Position numbers and translations under genes: made by a program | Notes under the pieces: model-generated | The model's database searches: none | What the model was told of the DNA's origin: nothing | Seen by the model: the letters and a program-made list of their open reading frames with translations, nothing else | Source of the DNA: Halichondria panicea | Taxonomy: Eukaryota; Porifera; Demospongiae; Suberitida; Halichondriidae | Length of the DNA: 64,000 nt | NCBI RefSeq assembly: GCF_963675165.1 | Contig: NC_087388.1 | Location: forward strand, 4,903,047-4,967,046 | Reading direction: 5' to 3' | In this document: in pieces, positions 24,370 through 35,613 of the stretch | Numbering within the stretch: position 1 is the first letter of the stretch | How the letters are laid out: each line of letters begins with the position of its first letter

Positions 24370-25290
24370 TTGATGGCCATACACCTTTCGTTGTTATGTT
24401 AGCAAAAACATCTTGGGCCCACATGGTATATACCAGTCACTGACATATTTGACCCACTTGAATGTTACAACAGTAATGTCATTCCTTATGAGGGCATCGT
24501 ACACAGCATCCCGTGTTTCCTTCACTACGTATCCAAAGGAACCGTCTACAACGCAATTGCATTTGGAGTCACAGGATTGTCAGGTTCAACATGTACTTCT
24601 ATGTATAGGTACAGGGACATCTTCGTCAATAAGTACACTTGCTTTTCAGAGTACTTCTGGATATAGTTTTTCCTTAATACATCCGATCACCTTGAAAGGT
24701 ATGGTGTGTGACTGTTTCAGACTCTGCGTCTGAATAGTCCGGGGTTCCGTTGGCCGAAAACAAACAGCAATTCCCCTCACTATTATTACCGTCTTGTCTT
24801 GTGGATGTAGCACCTGCCACTTCCAAATAACAAACACCTTGCTGTCTTTAATTCTCAATCCATCGACATTGACCACATTGGCAAACTCAGGTGTGAATAC
24901 TAATGAGGAAGAATGCTCGAGCTCATCAAAATCTTCATTTCTTGTCATATCTTGAACTGGTTTGGCAACAACAAGATCATTTTGGAGTTGAATGAGCGTC
25001 ACATGCACATTAACTGTGTGAACGAGAATGGATTATTAAAACGTAGAGAATAAAACTAACTTGTGCGTTTAGCCTAGCTGCTTTGCGACCACTTTCAGTC
25101 AAGTATTGAACTGCTCCCTCCCACAGTCGAACACAGGGCAGATGAGATTTTGGCCAGGCTTCTCAATAGCTGGCCTTTGTTGCATGTAGCATGTACGGTC
25201 CACTTTATACGTATATACATTGTAAAAGGAGGCCTCAGGCTCTTCTGCTGTGGTACATGCATGGTCCTGGATATAACTTCTTTTAATCAT
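24370..25290 (-). pseudogene. HIRAN-like gene fragment, decayed copy 2
   Basis: Minus-strand ORF 25008-24646 (MHVTLIQLQNDLVVAKPVQD...) leads into FKVIGC...EVL, then an in-frame TGA, KASVLIDEDVPVP, and, in shifted frames, EPDNPVTPNAIAL and FGYVVKETRDAVYDALIRND followed by FKWVKYVSDWY. This is the same order as in the pseudogene at 19232-20040 (EPxN..x.AI...GYV..E...V..A). An upstream ORF (25290-25099) with C..F.C may belong to it. It lies wholly inside the 2.4-kb element 23466-25909, so it is probably captured cargo. Damage: at least one stop and two frameshifts. Confidence 0.6.
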
Positions 25291-25909
25291 AGATGATGGC
25301 TTCTTATAGCTGGTTGTTTTGGAGTGTTCCCTGACATGATTCTATTGATGGCAAGCTCTTTGCTCCAGGCTATGTCTTTCAGCTTGTTGGTTAGTCTCAC
25401 GAATCAGCCGCCCTTCCTAGGGCTCTCACTTAGGAAGGGCGGCTAATTTATGAGACTGGCATGCAATTAACACAACGGCAATTAGAGACCTAATGAGCAA
25501 AGGTTAAGTGCTTCGCGCCTCCTCTGGGGCCGGTCTGGCATTTAGAGTCACTTTTCTTGGTTCAGATGTCAAAATTTGACATCTCCAATCAGATTCGCAA
25601 GAATGCATGTCACATGATTCCATTTCACAGAGGAGGTTGATAGTACTTGACCTTTGTCATTTTTAAAACTATGCCAGTAGGCAATGGCTAACTTAAATTC
25701 CTGTATACATCAACTAAAAATGTTATTTCAAGTACAGAAAATCTTTCAAATCTCACTAAATCTGTATAGGAGTAGAGATAATAGCCAGCCAGTTTTAGTA
25801 TTGTCACCACGCCCATTTCCGCCACGCCCACTTTTGACTGTCTGAAAACCAAGAAAAGTGACTCTGTTTGCCAGACTCTCTCCCCGGGAGGAGTCTGGCC
25901 TCGAGACTA

Positions 25910-26021
25910 AGAACACACCTAGCCAAGTCACGTGTTTTAATGCTTGTGCACTCGGATGGCCTCGAGGTTAATGTGGTGCTCGAGGCGCAGCACGCAGATT
26001 AAAACTTGGCTAGGTGTGTTC
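25910..26021. repeat. Hairpin AGAACACACCTAGCCAAGT
   Basis: Arms AGAACACACCTAGCCAAGT (25910 on) and ACTTGGCTAGGTGTGTTCT (ending about 26021), loop about 70 bases. The left flank of the 2.4-kb element, AGAACACAC, is the start of this arm, so the hairpin predates that insertion. Confidence 0.8.
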
Positions 26022-26031
26022 TAAATAATAC

Positions 26032-27148
26032 CAGGAGTACATGAATAGGAGTAAGCAACTACTATACAGCCCATACAAACGTGTTGTTATCTCACTGTGT
26101 CATGCCACGTCATACTACATGTGTAAAACGCCCACATCTCAAGTGGCCTACAACCACAATCAAAACAGTGTGGTTAATTACATGCACTGTGCAAGCACAC
26201 TTGGTAGAATAGGTCCAGGTGGCTAGCTCTTGCACAAAATAAAGAAAAGCAAAGAAACATGCACACAGCAAAGCAACTGTGATAGAAGTTGCCAAAAAGC
26301 TTGCTAAAATAATCTAGCATTGGTGAGAAAATTAACTGAAGAAGTAGAGAAGCTACCACAACTAGCTAGAGATGTACCCTGAGAGAAAATAGGTTTTTAA
26401 TATAATCTCTAAGGAACAGGATGATGGCTTGGTGAAGCTTGCAGACCGCCTGTGCAATCAATACAAACAATTTTACATCAAGTGTAGAGGCAAAGATGCA
26501 TACTTAAATTTTCAAATTCAGTGGTACGATTTCCTACGTTGCGTTACATCTGGGGCAGAAATGAAGCTCTCACAAGACTCACAAGTAATAGACTCAGACT
26601 ATGAAGAAACTCCTACTTTTAATCTCTTGTTACTGCTGTGTCTAGTTGACGTTGTTTCCTCAGACACAATAGCAAGTTGTGTGTCTGAGGAAACAACGTC
26701 AACCATTGCAAGTAAGAGATGGAGCAACTTTAGCAGCTGTCACACCTCTAGTTTAGTTCTCTCTATACACGGTAACCCGGCACCACACACAATGCTAACT
26801 GCTTTGCATTGCATCAAACATGTTATTCAGCAAAGATTAGTCAATTTCATGGTGAACAGCCAATTCCGTCTTTTTCTAAGGTTAAGCATTCTCTAGATGA
26901 TAATTATTAGCTGAGTAGATCTAGATCTATGCTATCCTCCAAGTCTTGTATATAGTTTCAGCCCAGCCTGCACATGCACTTGCACTCTTGTTGACAATTT
27001 CTGGTGAGCCTACCATGCAGCCATACATGGTCATGTGTACACAAAGTAACCACAGTTTACACTACTACAAGTGTTTGTGACGTATTGAGATAATAACGAA
27101 TTTATATGGTGTACATAGTAGTTGCTTACTCCTATTCATGTACTCCTG
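26032..27148. mobile_element. 1117-bp TIR element, 7-bp TSD
   Basis: Perfect 34-bp terminal inverted repeats beginning CAGGAGTACATGAATAGGAG, flanked by exact ATAATAC (26025-26031, 27149-27155). Inside is a 155-codon ORF (26429-26896) without recognisable domain that spans a strong hairpin at 26645-26703. No transposase seen. Confidence 0.85.
26645..26703. repeat. Internal hairpin, about 25-bp arms
   Basis: GTTGACGTTGTTTCCTCAGA... pairs with ...TCTGAGGAAACAACGTCAAC around a short loop. It lies inside the ORF 26429-26896 of the 1.1-kb element, so that ORF is probably not a folded protein. Confidence 0.9.
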
Positions 27149-27155
27149 ATAATAC

Positions 27156-27848
27156 GTAGTGTATGCTTGGGCACATGAAGATCTGTATGTTTATGTTTGT
27201 GTGTATAGTCTGTGGGTGGCCTGTACTTGTGTGCATTTTGTTTGTGTGCAATTTTGAAAACATTCATAGTAATTCTAAGAATTTAGATACACCCCTATCA
27301 GTGAAGGCAATGAATATCATGCACATGTTGCATTCAGGGATAGGTTTCCCACGGGATATTTTAATATTGCATGCACATGCTTGTCCACTGCCACAGTTCT
27401 CAATTAACTTCTCGATATTATCGCTTGATACTGGTGTTTACCCACTATAATAATTATGTAAAGGTGAACTCAGTACTAGTACAAATCAGGAGCTGCTAGC
27501 ATGAAAAGGATGCCACTCCAGCGTTCAGAAAAGAGTATAGATGTTAACGATAGCTCCGATAATAATATTATAACAGCTGCAAAAACAAATAAAGAACTTT
27601 GTTGAGGAATAGGATTTTGTATTTGTCAAGCTGATATTACAAATAACAAAAGAAAGTTGCTATGGATATCCACCCCTTTTAGATTTACATTGAAGTCTAG
27701 ACATAATAAGTATAAATTCATTTGTGAATTACTAGCAGTGGGGAGGTTACTGATGAATTTCTGTTGCAAACACTTTAAAAAGTATATATTGAGCAGATCT
27801 CAGGTAGTAGGCAGTGGATACGAATGCAAAAAACTATAATTACTCAGA
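27156..27848. other. Upstream region of membrane copy 2
   Basis: No transposon ends recognised. A 95-codon ORF (27163-27450) is hydrophobic but has no support. Probably promoter and 5' UTR of the gene at 27849. Confidence 0.4.
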
Positions 27849-30131
27849 ATGTCTATCGTTATTGTCAGCACCACATCCTTTCAGCGTACAACTAATCTCA
27901 GCGGTGTCGGGAGACTCAGGACTCATCCTGCTCAGCCAATTGCTTATACTCCAGTCGCCTACGGCAGACCTCAAACTTTCAACTCTTTTGCACCTCAAGT
28001 GACTGGTATTCCTGATAAAAGAGAGGATATCGGTGTGCGTGGAGTGGCACAAAAAGCGGCACAGAATGAAACTCGAGCAGTGAATACTCACGCTAAAAGT
28101 GAAAATGCAACTGATAGAGCTAGTAAGCCATTGAAGGCTCAAAAGAAAGTCAAACAGAAAGACGAGGTTATTTCTACGTCGAAAGAAGCGTCTGTAAAAA
28201 ACGTTGTGCAAGCCGATGGAGTTACACAAAAAGCGGCTACTCGGGCAGTGAATACTCAGGCTGAAAGTGATAGAGCTAGAGCTGGTAAACCGTTAAAGGC
28301 TCAAGAAAAAGCTAAACAGAAAGACGAGGTCATTTCTACATTGAAAGATGCGTCCGTAAAAAGCGTTGTGCACGCCGATGGAGTGACACAAAAAGCGGCT
28401 ACTCGTGTAGTGAATACTCAAGCTGAAAGTGATAGAGCTAGAGCTGGTAAACCGTTGAAGGTGGCTCAAGAAAAAACTGAACAGAAAGACGAGCCAAACG
28501 TTTTAGAAACTGCTATAATTCGAGAAATTATGTTAGAATTATTCAAGGAGGCAAAGGACCATCCAACCCCAGCATTAGAAGATAGTGCCGATCCAGAGGA
28601 GATTTCTACAAACCTACAGAAGAGTGTTGATTTTTGCTGTCAATCATGCACTTGCAGCATCCATAGCCCGTTTCAAAGAAAGAAACCAGTCGATTTTGAA
28701 AAGAAAGAGTATATGACACCAACCCTTCGAAATGGAAAAGCTAGGGGAAAGAATATGTTTAGTCACTTGGCCTTTCCTCTGGTCTTAGATACTGTGAGAG
28801 TTGTTTGGATTAGCAGTGAGTTTGCTCTAGCCATTTTTGGCCTCATTTTCTCCATAGCAACATATGCGACTGGTAGTGTAGAAGCCTTCAACACTTTCCA
28901 TTTGGTTCTTTCAATTGTGGCAGCAATTCTAGCTATCACAGATGGCATATACGGTATGAAAGTGAGTTGCAGTGAGTGTGTGAAAAATTGTAAAAATGGT
29001 TCAGCCAAAAATAAAACAGAAGACATACTATTAGAGGCAGCTGACGAAACAGGCAAGTGTTGTTGCAAAAGTTGCAAAACCCTTTTTGATTTTGTTCGTG
29101 TGGTTCTAACAGAAGTGATTTTGGTCCCCTTGCTAATTTGTGATATTTTTGAAGTAGTCACTGGTGCTCCTGAGGTTGCTGGCAATGCTAGCAACATTAT
29201 TGGTATGATACTCTTTGCGATTGGTGGCCTTACGGTTTTGGTATATGTGTATTTTGCCAGGCTAGGCATTCTCATTGGAATAGTTAAGTACGTTCAAAAC
29301 GGTCGCTCACCTAGAACTGATGATGCTGCAGTATTGAAAAGCGTTGACTATGACCCATCCCTCAAGAAATACGGTCTATTCTTTCAGCTAGCATTTTTGT
29401 TGCATGTTACTGGTCAAATGATGGGTCAAGTTCTAATGTTGATTGCGATTGGTGGGAAGATTCGGTATGACAACAGACATTTGTACAATCCCAGTGACCG
29501 TGACACCCGTGTTTATGCAAGTCCTGAATTATGGTATATGTGTGTAGCTGCTACGGTTTTGCCTGTTTGTGGATTGCTTTCGTTCTTTATTGTAACTAAC
29601 TTTTGGGTACAAGAATTTCCAATATCTCTCTGCCTCGATATGATAAAGCTTTTGAAAATGCCAGGTGCTGATGAGATTTTCGATTCAAAACAGGTTGTTA
29701 AAGATGGTGCTAAAGAAATGAGCAAGGTTATATCCAAGTTTATACGAGTGGACCAACTGAAAACTGACTATAATGTATTGAGTAACACCCGATTTCTTGA
29801 CAAACTAAGTTATCCATTCAAGAGTCCAGGTCTGATTATTTTGTGCTTGCTTTATGCCGGAGGTCAGCTTGGTTTTATTATATGCGCTGCGACAGCTAAA
29901 GATGAAACTGGTATGTTAATGGGACAGGTCTTAAATGGAGGTGGTTGGGTGGTGTACTACATATTTGCGGTTGTTGTTGGGGCTTTGGCAAATTTGTATG
30001 TTTTTGCTGTTGCTGCGGTTTGGGTGACTATCATTTCAGTAATAATTTGTATTGTCATGTTTTTCATTGCTTTGTTTTGTCTAGCAATATTTTGTGGTGG
30101 CAGTAGTAACAACAATAGTGCAAAGTACTGA
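27849..30131 (+). CDS. Multi-pass membrane protein, family copy 2
   Basis: Single exon, 760 aa, homologous over its C-terminal 500 residues to the gene at 1199. Residues 1 to about 215 are hydrophilic with Lys/Ala-rich tandem repeats (about 76-215). The shared block starts near CCQSCTCSIHSPF, then 9-10 hydrophobic segments. Cysteine clusters CSECVKNC and CCCKSC replace those of copy 1. Family motifs: LHVTGQMMGQVLMLIAIGGK, FFIVTNFWVQEFPISLC, PFKSPGL. The tail is hydrophobic, then CGGSSNNNSAKY. Same strand as copies 1 and 3, about 25 kb and 9 kb from them. Function unknown. Start chosen because it gives the longest ORF and the sequence just upstream is AT-rich. Confidence 0.88.
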   Translation: MSIVIVSTTSFQRTTNLSGVGRLRTHPAQPIAYTPVAYGRPQTFNSFAPQVTGIPDKREDIGVRGVAQKAAQNETRAVNTHAKSENATDRASKPLKAQKKVKQKDEVISTSKEASVKNVVQADGVTQKAATRAVNTQAESDRARAGKPLKAQEKAKQKDEVISTLKDASVKSVVHADGVTQKAATRVVNTQAESDRARAGKPLKVAQEKTEQKDEPNVLETAIIREIMLELFKEAKDHPTPALEDSADPEEISTNLQKSVDFCCQSCTCSIHSPFQRKKPVDFEKKEYMTPTLRNGKARGKNMFSHLAFPLVLDTVRVVWISSEFALAIFGLIFSIATYATGSVEAFNTFHLVLSIVAAILAITDGIYGMKVSCSECVKNCKNGSAKNKTEDILLEAADETGKCCCKSCKTLFDFVRVVLTEVILVPLLICDIFEVVTGAPEVAGNASNIIGMILFAIGGLTVLVYVYFARLGILIGIVKYVQNGRSPRTDDAAVLKSVDYDPSLKKYGLFFQLAFLLHVTGQMMGQVLMLIAIGGKIRYDNRHLYNPSDRDTRVYASPELWYMCVAATVLPVCGLLSFFIVTNFWVQEFPISLCLDMIKLLKMPGADEIFDSKQVVKDGAKEMSKVISKFIRVDQLKTDYNVLSNTRFLDKLSYPFKSPGLIILCLLYAGGQLGFIICAATAKDETGMLMGQVLNGGGWVVYYIFAVVVGALANLYVFAVAAVWVTIISVIICIVMFFIALFCLAIFCGGSSNNNSAKY
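28073..28500 (+). repeat. In-frame 54-56-codon repeats in copy 2
   Basis: Successive starts at about 28073, 28241 and 28403 give units of 168 and 162 bases, all multiples of three. Each encodes VNTQAESDRARAGKPLKAQ... and QKDEVIST...ASVK. Copy 1 at 1199 lacks them, so they expanded after the duplication or were lost there. Confidence 0.9.
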
Positions 30132-31430
30132 AGTGTGCTCACTTGGCTTATGTTGAGAAGAGAACAATTTTTAACTTAGTAGAAATGCACAGAGTAGATA
30201 CGTATAATTATAGACTTAGATCTGTATCTATAATAATATGTGTACTATAATTATAAATGAACAGTTTGTTTTTTTATACTCCATTCCATTCCATGTATAT
30301 TCTGTAATGCATGATATTGGTGTAAAACACAGTCATAATACGGTGTACGTACATTGGAATTAAAATTAATGATGTAAGCAATTGTTTTACAGGGCAATAT
30401 TTTGTGATAAATATAACTCTCTTTAAGTGCACACGCATGCATGTGTGTGCATGCGTGATGACTAGAATTCCATCAGATCGAACGTAATTTATACATTTAT
30501 TATAGTCGGATATGACGGAGACGTTTTGGGTGTGGTTTGGCAGGATTACACGAGAACAGAATGATTATATCCTTCATTATTCTCGAGACAAGAACTGCAA
30601 AATTAGTCATTAGTCAAGGTAAGGCTATTTTCTGAAATACAGCCACCTTGCTATTCTGGCCAAGCTGCACTGTCCCAAGGGTGACCGAATTAACAGAGTC
30701 TACCGTATTTACCTGCATCAATCAACTACACTGACACAGTGCTTGTATTCAGTCTGTGCTCAGAGCTAACACGGTGCTAGAGTACGTGAGTGATTGCTGT
30801 CTGCTTAGTTCCCTTGACAATGGGGCTCTGGGTCAAAGTAGTCAAACAATAGTCAGCTCATCTCTTATATAAAGTGGCTGTACGCAATTATCATGTCTTT
30901 GTGTATTTGGCCTTGGAGTCTTAGAGTTGATTAATTAAAGGATAGAAGGGAATGTATTTTTTAGGCGTTAAAGATAATTTATCATAGAATTGGTGCGATG
31001 ACAATCTCCTTGACATGGCATAATTCTGTGTTATAGTGTTGACAGTTATGTGGCCATTATAATTATGATGTTACTTGTGGCCGGAACGTAAATGATGTGG
31101 TCTATGCTGTGCGCATGAATTACACTGAAAAGAGTAATGGGCTGTTATTTTAGAATACACAAATAGACATTGGTAATGTGTCTTGCATTATCGACCATTA
31201 TGGTTTATATACTGTACCACTATAGAAACCTCTCTTCTGGTGCTGTCCCTGGGAAAGCCCCTCAATTGCTGCTGAAACCTTGCCAAATCAGTGGTCTGAT
31301 AATGGTGTGCATGGCCAAGTTTATATAGCTTCTATATCAGTAGGTTTTATTATTAGTAAAACCAGTATAGGTTTTACATATTAGTAAACCAGTATAGGTT
31401 TTACATAGGATTGACAGTGGGTTTGCCCGT
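30132..31430. other. Intergenic with a pogo-like fragment
   Basis: About 30480-30706 matches the right half of the element at 35027-35446 (GTGTGGTTTGGCAG..., ending near CAGAGTCTACCGTA). ATTAAA at about 30359 could serve as a polyadenylation signal for the gene at 27849. No ORF of note. Confidence 0.55.
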
Positions 31431-32724
31431 GTTTAGCAAAATTTCACTTATTTTGACTCATGTTCAAACTATTCTATCTCTGCAGGGAATGGCCATATCA
31501 AGAAAGTGGATGGACAGATAGTTTATTTAGCCTTTTCTCTGTTTATATCTCTCATTTTATTATCCATGAACCTTTTAATGATTAATATTGTCATTTTAAA
31601 AATTGCACTATTTCCACATTTCACCGCACTTTGTCTGACTGACTAAGTAAGTAAGTTTCTTGCCCAGCATTTGCTCCAAGTACAGCCATCTCCAGGACAT
31701 TGTGCATAGCTTTTCCAAACGAACACAACTTGGATTAAAAAGCAGTTCCTCAGATTTGCGATTGCTTCCACGAGGCAGATGACCTCTCAGTCTCTATTTC
31801 TCTTACCTAGACAAATCCGCCATCTTTAATGACTTAGCAATTGCGTTGTGGCCAATAATAATAGATTGGCGTGGCTAAGAAACCGTGTGTCTAAAATCAG
31901 TGCAGCAGTGCTTTTCCAGAGCCTGAGGTGTTGCTTTTCTTCACATTGTTCAGCTCTAGCTCCCTTTCTCTGACAGGCATGCTATATGCACTGGCTAGAT
32001 ATCATGCTCTTAATTTAAGAGCTAAAATGGCTGTCATTTATAATACTGATTCACAAACTCAACATATCAAGCAATACTGATTACTACTCATTACTGAATT
32101 ATTAGTCTGGAAATATTCGAGAAGATGTCTGATTAGTCCTGTCTTCTCTTCTTGAGCTTCTGTACTGCCTCTTGTACTTCCACTTATGCATGTCATAATA
32201 CGTAAATTTATACTTCTGTACTGAAAAAGAAAGGGAATCCGACTAGAAAAACATTTGTAATGTGAAAAATTGCTAGGATTGGCCAGGGGAACCACAAAAA
32301 AGCGTGGAAACAAGAAATCAGACGAGAGCATAACTCCAATCCGTTACAACGTCATGAACATGTACAATGCATAGTATATAGACTGTGTTCCAGATCCATC
32401 TACCATGCAGCTTCCATCCACCACATCATTCCATGCAGGTCACCAGTACGGTCCGTGAATGTTACTACGCATGGATGGACTGTGTGTACCTGTGCTCAAG
32501 ACTCCATGTATTAGGAACATCAATTCAGTACAAATCACATGATTATATGCCTGCACATTCCAAAATATAAATATATAGGGATTGCATGGTCATCACTCCA
32601 TGCACCAGTAAAAATTGCGTGGTATATTGGCGCATGGACAGGAAAACATGGAAAACTACCAGTACATGTGATTGACGTTGTAACGGATTGGAGTTATGCT
32701 CTCGTCTGATTTCTTCAATATTCG
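31430..32724. repeat. 1.3-kb block, inverted copy at 53-54.6 kb
   Basis: The block from about 31430 to 32237, plus a truncated TCCGACTAG element (32238-32724), reappears in reverse as 53127-54640. This copy lacks the 720-bp insertion found at 54636-55355 and so serves as its empty site. No coding capacity recognised. Confidence 0.8.
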
Positions 32725-32990
32725 GACATCACCTTGAGATACATTCCAAGCAACATAGCTTTATAGCCAACAAGAGTGCTGCACTGCATGCATGGTCTAC
32801 ATAAATATTGAATGACTACTCACCTTCGAAGTACTCATATCTCTATCAAGATGGCTATAATTATACTACTCCAACTATTCCTATAGTACAGACGGTGGGT
32901 CGAACTCCATGGACGTTACTCTTTCACTAGCTTGCGTCACATTTTGTCACTTATAATAATTTAAATACTACTGTAATAAAAAAGAAAGAA

Positions 32991-33790
32991 TCCGACTAGA
33001 AAAACATTTGCAATGTGAAAAATTGCTAGGATTTCCCCAAGGGAAACCTTTAAAAAGCATGAAACAAGAAATTCGGCGAGTGCATAACTCCAATCCGTTA
33101 CAACGTCATGAACATGTACAGCTAGTGCTGATAACTTGTATAATAATAAAAATAGCATCACAATAGTGCAGTGACAGATTAACAATCTTTCAATTATAGG
33201 ATTATTAATTCTGGTTGTGGCAAATTGAACAGTCTTTGGCTATCACATCTAGTTTGTTAATTGTAGGGTAAATGGTTGTCTATACACTGACAGTATATAC
33301 ACATGCACTGTCACAGTGTGTCCCTTTTAGCTCTTTGTTGAAAAGTATAGCCCAGTAGCTAGTACCCCTGAGGCTATTGTTCTGTTATGAAATCATTATC
33401 ATACTTCATGCATCAATGTATTGTCTGGAATGTCTTTGCTCTTTCTATTGGGACTGTCTTAGATCTTTGGCTCCTTACTTGGCACTGTCTTTGCTCAAAA
33501 CTGTAAAGGCAAAACTAAAACACATACCTTGTATCACAAAGTTTCAATATGATTATGTAATACTATGTAAACATTCCAATCATTCAACTTACCCTATACA
33601 TGTATACACACTAGCAAATAATATAACATAAAGAATAGACCTAATACATTTCGGGAATTAGTACATGTGAATGACGTTGTAACGGATTGGAGTTATGCAC
33701 TCGCTGAATTTCTTGTTTCCACGCTTTTTAAAGGTTTCCCTTGAGGCAATCCTAGCAATTTTTCACATTGCAAATGTTTTTCTAGTCGGA
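32991..33790. mobile_element. TCCGACTAG element with long TIRs
   Basis: Arms of about 110-130 bases, starting TCCGACTAGAAAAACATTTG and ending with its complement, enclose about 550 bases. Each arm carries ACTCCAATCCGTTACAACGT. Related copies: 53127-53699 and 32238-32724. No clear target duplication and no transposase. Confidence 0.85.
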
Positions 33791-34760
33791 TATGCATATG
33801 ATTATAAGCTGCATGATATTATATATGTGCATGTAGATGTCTAAATCTGGGGAATTTAGCTAGCAGAGTAGGACCCACACCTAACACAGCAGTGTAAGCA
33901 AGTTTGTCTATAGTGATACATTGAAGGTTGGTTAGCTATAATTATAATTAGTATTGCATTGTCCTGCACGAAAAATGTCTATGGTATTATATATAGGTAC
34001 CTTTTTGCTTGCCTATAGTTTATTAGTAAGTGCCATTGTGTTTGATGAAGTTTTGTGGAGTCAGTGTTGCACTTCAATTCTAAATTCAGGGAGGAATGAT
34101 GAATTAAATGTCATTCTTTTATTGAAGGTGTGTTTACTATTATTTTGCTGTACATACACAATTGTTCTTTTCAAGTCTGTCAGCAGATATTCCGCCAACT
34201 ATTCTAACATGCTTGTTGCATACCGTATAGCGGGAAATTTTTACAAGTGCAGATGTTTGCTAAATGGCTCGAGAGCCCCAGAAGAAAAATCTGCTGTTGC
34301 AATAATTTGTATTCAAACAATAATTTGCATGTGCAAACGTATACTACCCCTTTATACTGGTCAAATTGTTGTAAATTTTAACAACAATCTGGGAGGTAGC
34401 TGCTATCAACTTGTGAATGTTGCATGATATTGGATTCTGTGGCAGATTGGATAGTATCATGAGAATGCGATTATCCTTTGAAGTTCTGCTGAGCTGTTCA
34501 GCTAGGACACACACAAAAAAAGTTTAAAACCAGCTATACAGCATGTAGGACTGAGTAGTATCCATTGGTAGACCCTCTGGACTATCTTGGTAGCCATAGA
34601 ATATTTTCGAAGAGGAATTTGTGTACACAGGCACTTCACAAGTGGACACAAGCACTACAATAGTCTACATGCGTGCTAAGCAGCTTAGTTGACCAGAGTG
34701 CAGCTTTTAAAGGCCACACATACTTCCATCGAGGCAGCAGCAAGGCATAATCGACTGGTT

Positions 34761-34772
34761 GGTGTGTGTGTG

Positions 34773-34804
<32 letters not shown>
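34761..34804. repeat. (GT)n microsatellite
   Basis: Alternating GT run with one CA interruption, inside the TATCCC-type element; the related copy at 12632-13257 lacks it. Confidence 0.95.
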
Positions 34805-34805
<1 letters not shown>

Positions 34806-34836
34806 CCAACCATTGACCCACGCCCATCTTCTAAGC

Positions 34837-34893
34837 TAGTCTGGCCACGCCCTCCCCAAATTAGTCTTGCAAAGAGGCTGGAATTCGAGACTA
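34837..34893. mobile_element. 57-bp TAGTCT micro-element, 9-bp TSD
   Basis: Starts TAGTCTGGCCACGCCC and ends GGAATTCGAGACTA; flanks CTTCTAAGC and CTTCTAACC differ at one base. A 59-bp sister copy is at 42206-42264. The homologous position in the element at 12632-13257 lacks it. Confidence 0.7.
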
Positions 34894-35026
34894 CTTCTAA
34901 CCCAAGTCTTCATTGGGGGCGGCGATCAAATCAAGCTAAGTTGGTGGGTTGGGCTGACCACAAATTCAAATTCAAACTAAAGTGATGACCCTTTTCCCGA
35001 TTGAACAATTGAACGGTAAAGGGATA

Positions 35027-35446
35027 CAGTAGACTCTCGTTATTCCGACTCTCTAAAGTATGCATGGCCACCTCGATATAATTATGGGCCATTTGCATGG
35101 TTTGGCACGGATTGCTAGCTATAGATATTAACTGCACAAAAATCACTCTGAAGTGAAGTACGGCCACTCGCTATTCCGTATACTGGCCAGTGCTGGCTGC
35201 CCCAAACATGTAATTTTATACGTTTATTACAGCTGGATACAACGTTTGGGGTGTGGTTTAGCAGTAAATAGAGAGCAGAATGATTAATTATCCTTCATTT
35301 TCCTCGAGATAAGAACTACAAAATTAGTCATTAGATTCAAGATAAGGTCGTTTCTAAGCCGCGGCTATTTCCTGAAATACAGCCACTTCGCTATTCCGGC
35401 CAAGCTGCACTATCCCAAGGGTGACCAGATTAACGAGAGTCTACTG
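35027..35446. mobile_element. Pogo/Tigger-like MITE, 420 bp
   Basis: Ends CAGTAGACTCTCGTTATTCC and AACGAGAGTCTACTG lie between TA dinucleotides (35025-35026, 35447-35448). Such ends are typical of pogo/Tigger elements. Non-coding. Confidence 0.8.
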
Positions 35447-35613
35447 TAAATACCGGTGTGTGGGAGTTTCATTCAATTTTAATTTTTGCATTAACCTCAA
35501 AAATTTGCTCAGCACAAAAATTTCCCGCTATAATTATATATATACAATAAATTATCATATGCAAGGTCATTTGTATTTCTCTTACTCTAATGTGCATTCA
35601 GTTTGAAACAAGC

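Larger units (their letters stand above)
23466..25909. mobile_element. 2.4-kb TAGTCT element, 9-bp TSD
   Basis: Begins TAGTCTGGCC and ends GGCCTCGAGACTA, with exact AGAACACAC flanks (23457-23465, 25910-25918). Internal inverted repeats of over 100 bases occur at about 23520-23650 and 25390-25535. Between them lie a 99-bp tandem duplication and a HIRAN-like gene fragment on the minus strand. It appears to have inserted into one arm of the hairpin at 25910-26021. The 9-bp duplication and cargo are Mutator/Pack-MULE-like. Confidence 0.75.
34225..35545. mobile_element. Nested cluster split by inner elements
   Basis: A CCGTATAGCGGGAAATTTTT end at about 34225 and the matching CAAAAATTTCCCGCTATA near 35530 look like two halves of one MITE. 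Between them lie an inverted copy of the 12632-13257 element (about 34350-35024), with a micro-element in it, and a pogo-like element (35027-35446). The split-MITE reading is inference. Confidence 0.5.

Noticed and set aside
26429-26896. 155-codon ORF in the 1.1-kb element
   Set aside because: It spans a perfect hairpin, so reads both arms as protein, and has no domain; kept only as part of the element.
28763-29275. 170-codon minus-strand ORF
   Set aside because: Shadow of the membrane-protein reading frame on the other strand; low-complexity Ser/Thr composition and no support.
33954-34427. 157-codon plus-strand ORF, hydrophobic at first
   Set aside because: It runs into a CCGTATAGCG-type MITE end and then into the TATCCC element, so at least its second half is repeat sequence; no domain seen.
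34689-34985. 98-codon ORF with a Cys-Val run
   Set aside because: The run is the translation of a GT microsatellite; the same applies to ORFs at 41899-42273.
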